DNA of 6,043 bases from an uncultured Clostridium sp. (lineage in GTDB: Bacteria; Bacillota; Clostridia; Lachnospirales; Lachnospiraceae): positions 1-6,043 of the forward strand of contig URUZ01000387.1 in NCBI GenBank assembly GCA_900551225.1, given 5' to 3'. A model generated the notes under the pieces. The model was not told the DNA's origin. It saw nothing but the letters and a program-made list of their open reading frames with translations, and made no database searches. Shown piece by piece: positions 5,479-6,043 of the stretch (its first letter is position 1; every line of letters begins with the position of its first letter). Made by a program: the position numbers and the translations under genes.

Positions 5479-6043
5479 TCAGCCGGCTGTGGACTCCCCT
5501 GGGCTGTTCTGGCTGCCTGTGGACTCCCCGTGGCTGTTCTGGCCGGCTCTGATCTGACCGGCCACTGCGGCAGCCTCCCTGGCGATCTCCAGCTCCTCGT
5601 TGGTCTTGATCACCAGCACATTGATCCTGGATGCGCCGTCGGATATCCGCACCTCGTCCGACAGTTCCCGGTTCTTCACCTCATCTATGGCAATGCCCAG
5701 AAATCCCAGATAATCACAGATCTGCGACCGGATATCCGAATCATTCTCCCCAACCCCGGCTGTGAACACAATGTTATCCACCCCGTTCATGGCCGCGGCG
5801 TAGCTGCCGATATACTTTGCCACCCGGTAACAGAATATCTCCCGGGCCAGGGTGGCCATGTCATTGTACTTGACCTCCGCGTCCTTCAGCTCCCTGAAAT
5901 CGCTGGACAGGTTGTTGGAGATGCCCAGCACCCCGGATTCCTGGTTTAATATCTGAAGGATCTGCTGGAAATCCAGATTCTCCTTCTTGGACAGGAATTC
6001 CAGAGCCCCGGCGTCCACGTCCCCGCACCTGGTTCCCATAACC
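5479..6043 (-). CDS. ackA: Acetate kinase, C-terminal part (partial, runs off the right edge)
   Basis: Acetate kinase interconverts acetyl phosphate plus ADP and acetate plus ATP, the energy-yielding step of fermentative acetate production, in the cytoplasm. About 187 codons of the 3' end are present; the start is beyond the window. Visible landmarks, numbered from the Met at 6039, are MGTRCGDVDA (1-10, containing the conserved active-site Arg), SGVLGISNNLSSDFREL (35-51), the nucleotide-binding FTAGVGENDSDIR (92-104) and VLVIKTNEELEIARE (141-155), whose Glu corresponds to the Mg-binding Glu of characterised enzymes. The family usually ends shortly after this last block. Here a Gly/Ser/Asn-rich tail of about 22 residues follows, encoded by a tandem repeat. 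The usual Pro after GDVD is Ala. The stop codon abuts that of the regulator, with no spacer or obvious terminator. Confidence 0.95.
   Translation of the reverse strand, partial: VMGTRCGDVDAGALEFLSKKENLDFQQILQILNQESGVLGISNNLSSDFRELKDAEVKYNDMATLAREIFCYRVAKYIGSYAAAMNGVDNIVFTAGVGENDSDIRSQICDYLGFLGIAIDEVKNRELSDEVRISDGASRINVLVIKTNEELEIAREAAAVAGQIRAGQNSHGESTGSQNSPGESTAG
5487..5546. repeat. Two tandem 30-bp repeats in the 3' end of ackA
   Basis: Units 5487-5516 and 5517-5546 agree at 26 of 30 positions. On the minus strand they encode AGQNSHGEST and GSQNSPGEST, the extra tail of acetate kinase. The pair is flanked by inverted copies of GATCAG/CTGATC (5477-5482 and 5549-5554) and CCGG (5483-5486 and 5543-5546, the latter overlapping the repeat end), so the region could form a stem bracketing the repeats. 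Confidence 0.75.

Noticed and set aside
5139..5552. Plus-strand open frames in other frames of the regulator and opposite ackA
   Set aside because: They are Pro/Arg-rich frames typical of GC-rich shadow translation; the regulator frame carries the complete Crp/Fnr domain pattern.

Overview
The window looks like chromosomal DNA from a spore-forming, strictly anaerobic Firmicute, most likely a Lachnospiraceae/Clostridium cluster XIVa-type organism. This is inferred from four things: a GerA/SpoVAF-type spore protein behind a forespore-type promoter, an oxygen-sensitive class III ribonucleotide reductase, a fermentative acetate kinase, and strong AGGAGG-type ribosome binding sites with moderate GC. 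No mobile element, tRNA, rRNA or CRISPR array is visible.

Layout. Positions 1-7 hold the first codons of a minus-strand gene that leaves the left edge. It has its own sigma-A-like promoter, a very strong ribosome binding site and a palindrome over the -10. Positions ~92-306 hold no convincing protein gene. They read as an independent minus-strand non-coding RNA of about 215 nt: consensus promoter at 313-341, five consecutive hairpins, and an intrinsic terminator formed by the last one. This is the most unusual object in the window. Positions 350-515 are AT-rich leader DNA with a sigma-G-like promoter (438-467) driving spoVAF (516-1925, plus). The gap 1926-2026 holds two hairpins that separate spoVAF from the convergent nrdD-nrdG operon (4704 down to 2027, minus). 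The nrdD start is corrected to 4704; the longer reading from 4833 runs through the promoter region. A Crp/Fnr-family regulator (4852-5478, plus) is divergent from nrdDG, and the 3' part of ackA (5479 to the right edge, minus) abuts the regulator stop codon with no spacer.

How the parts may work together. NrdD makes deoxyribonucleotides without oxygen and NrdG installs its glycyl radical. The 147-bp gap between nrdD and the regulator contains a Crp/Fnr-architecture palindrome. It is centred at -41.5 from the predicted nrdD start, the classical class II activator position, and it covers the -35 of the regulator's own promoter. A neighbouring palindrome resembles an NrdR box. The simplest inference is that the regulator activates nrdDG and represses itself, possibly with NrdR input. 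The regulator lacks FNR-type cluster cysteines and a recognisable cAMP-binding cassette, so its signal is unknown.
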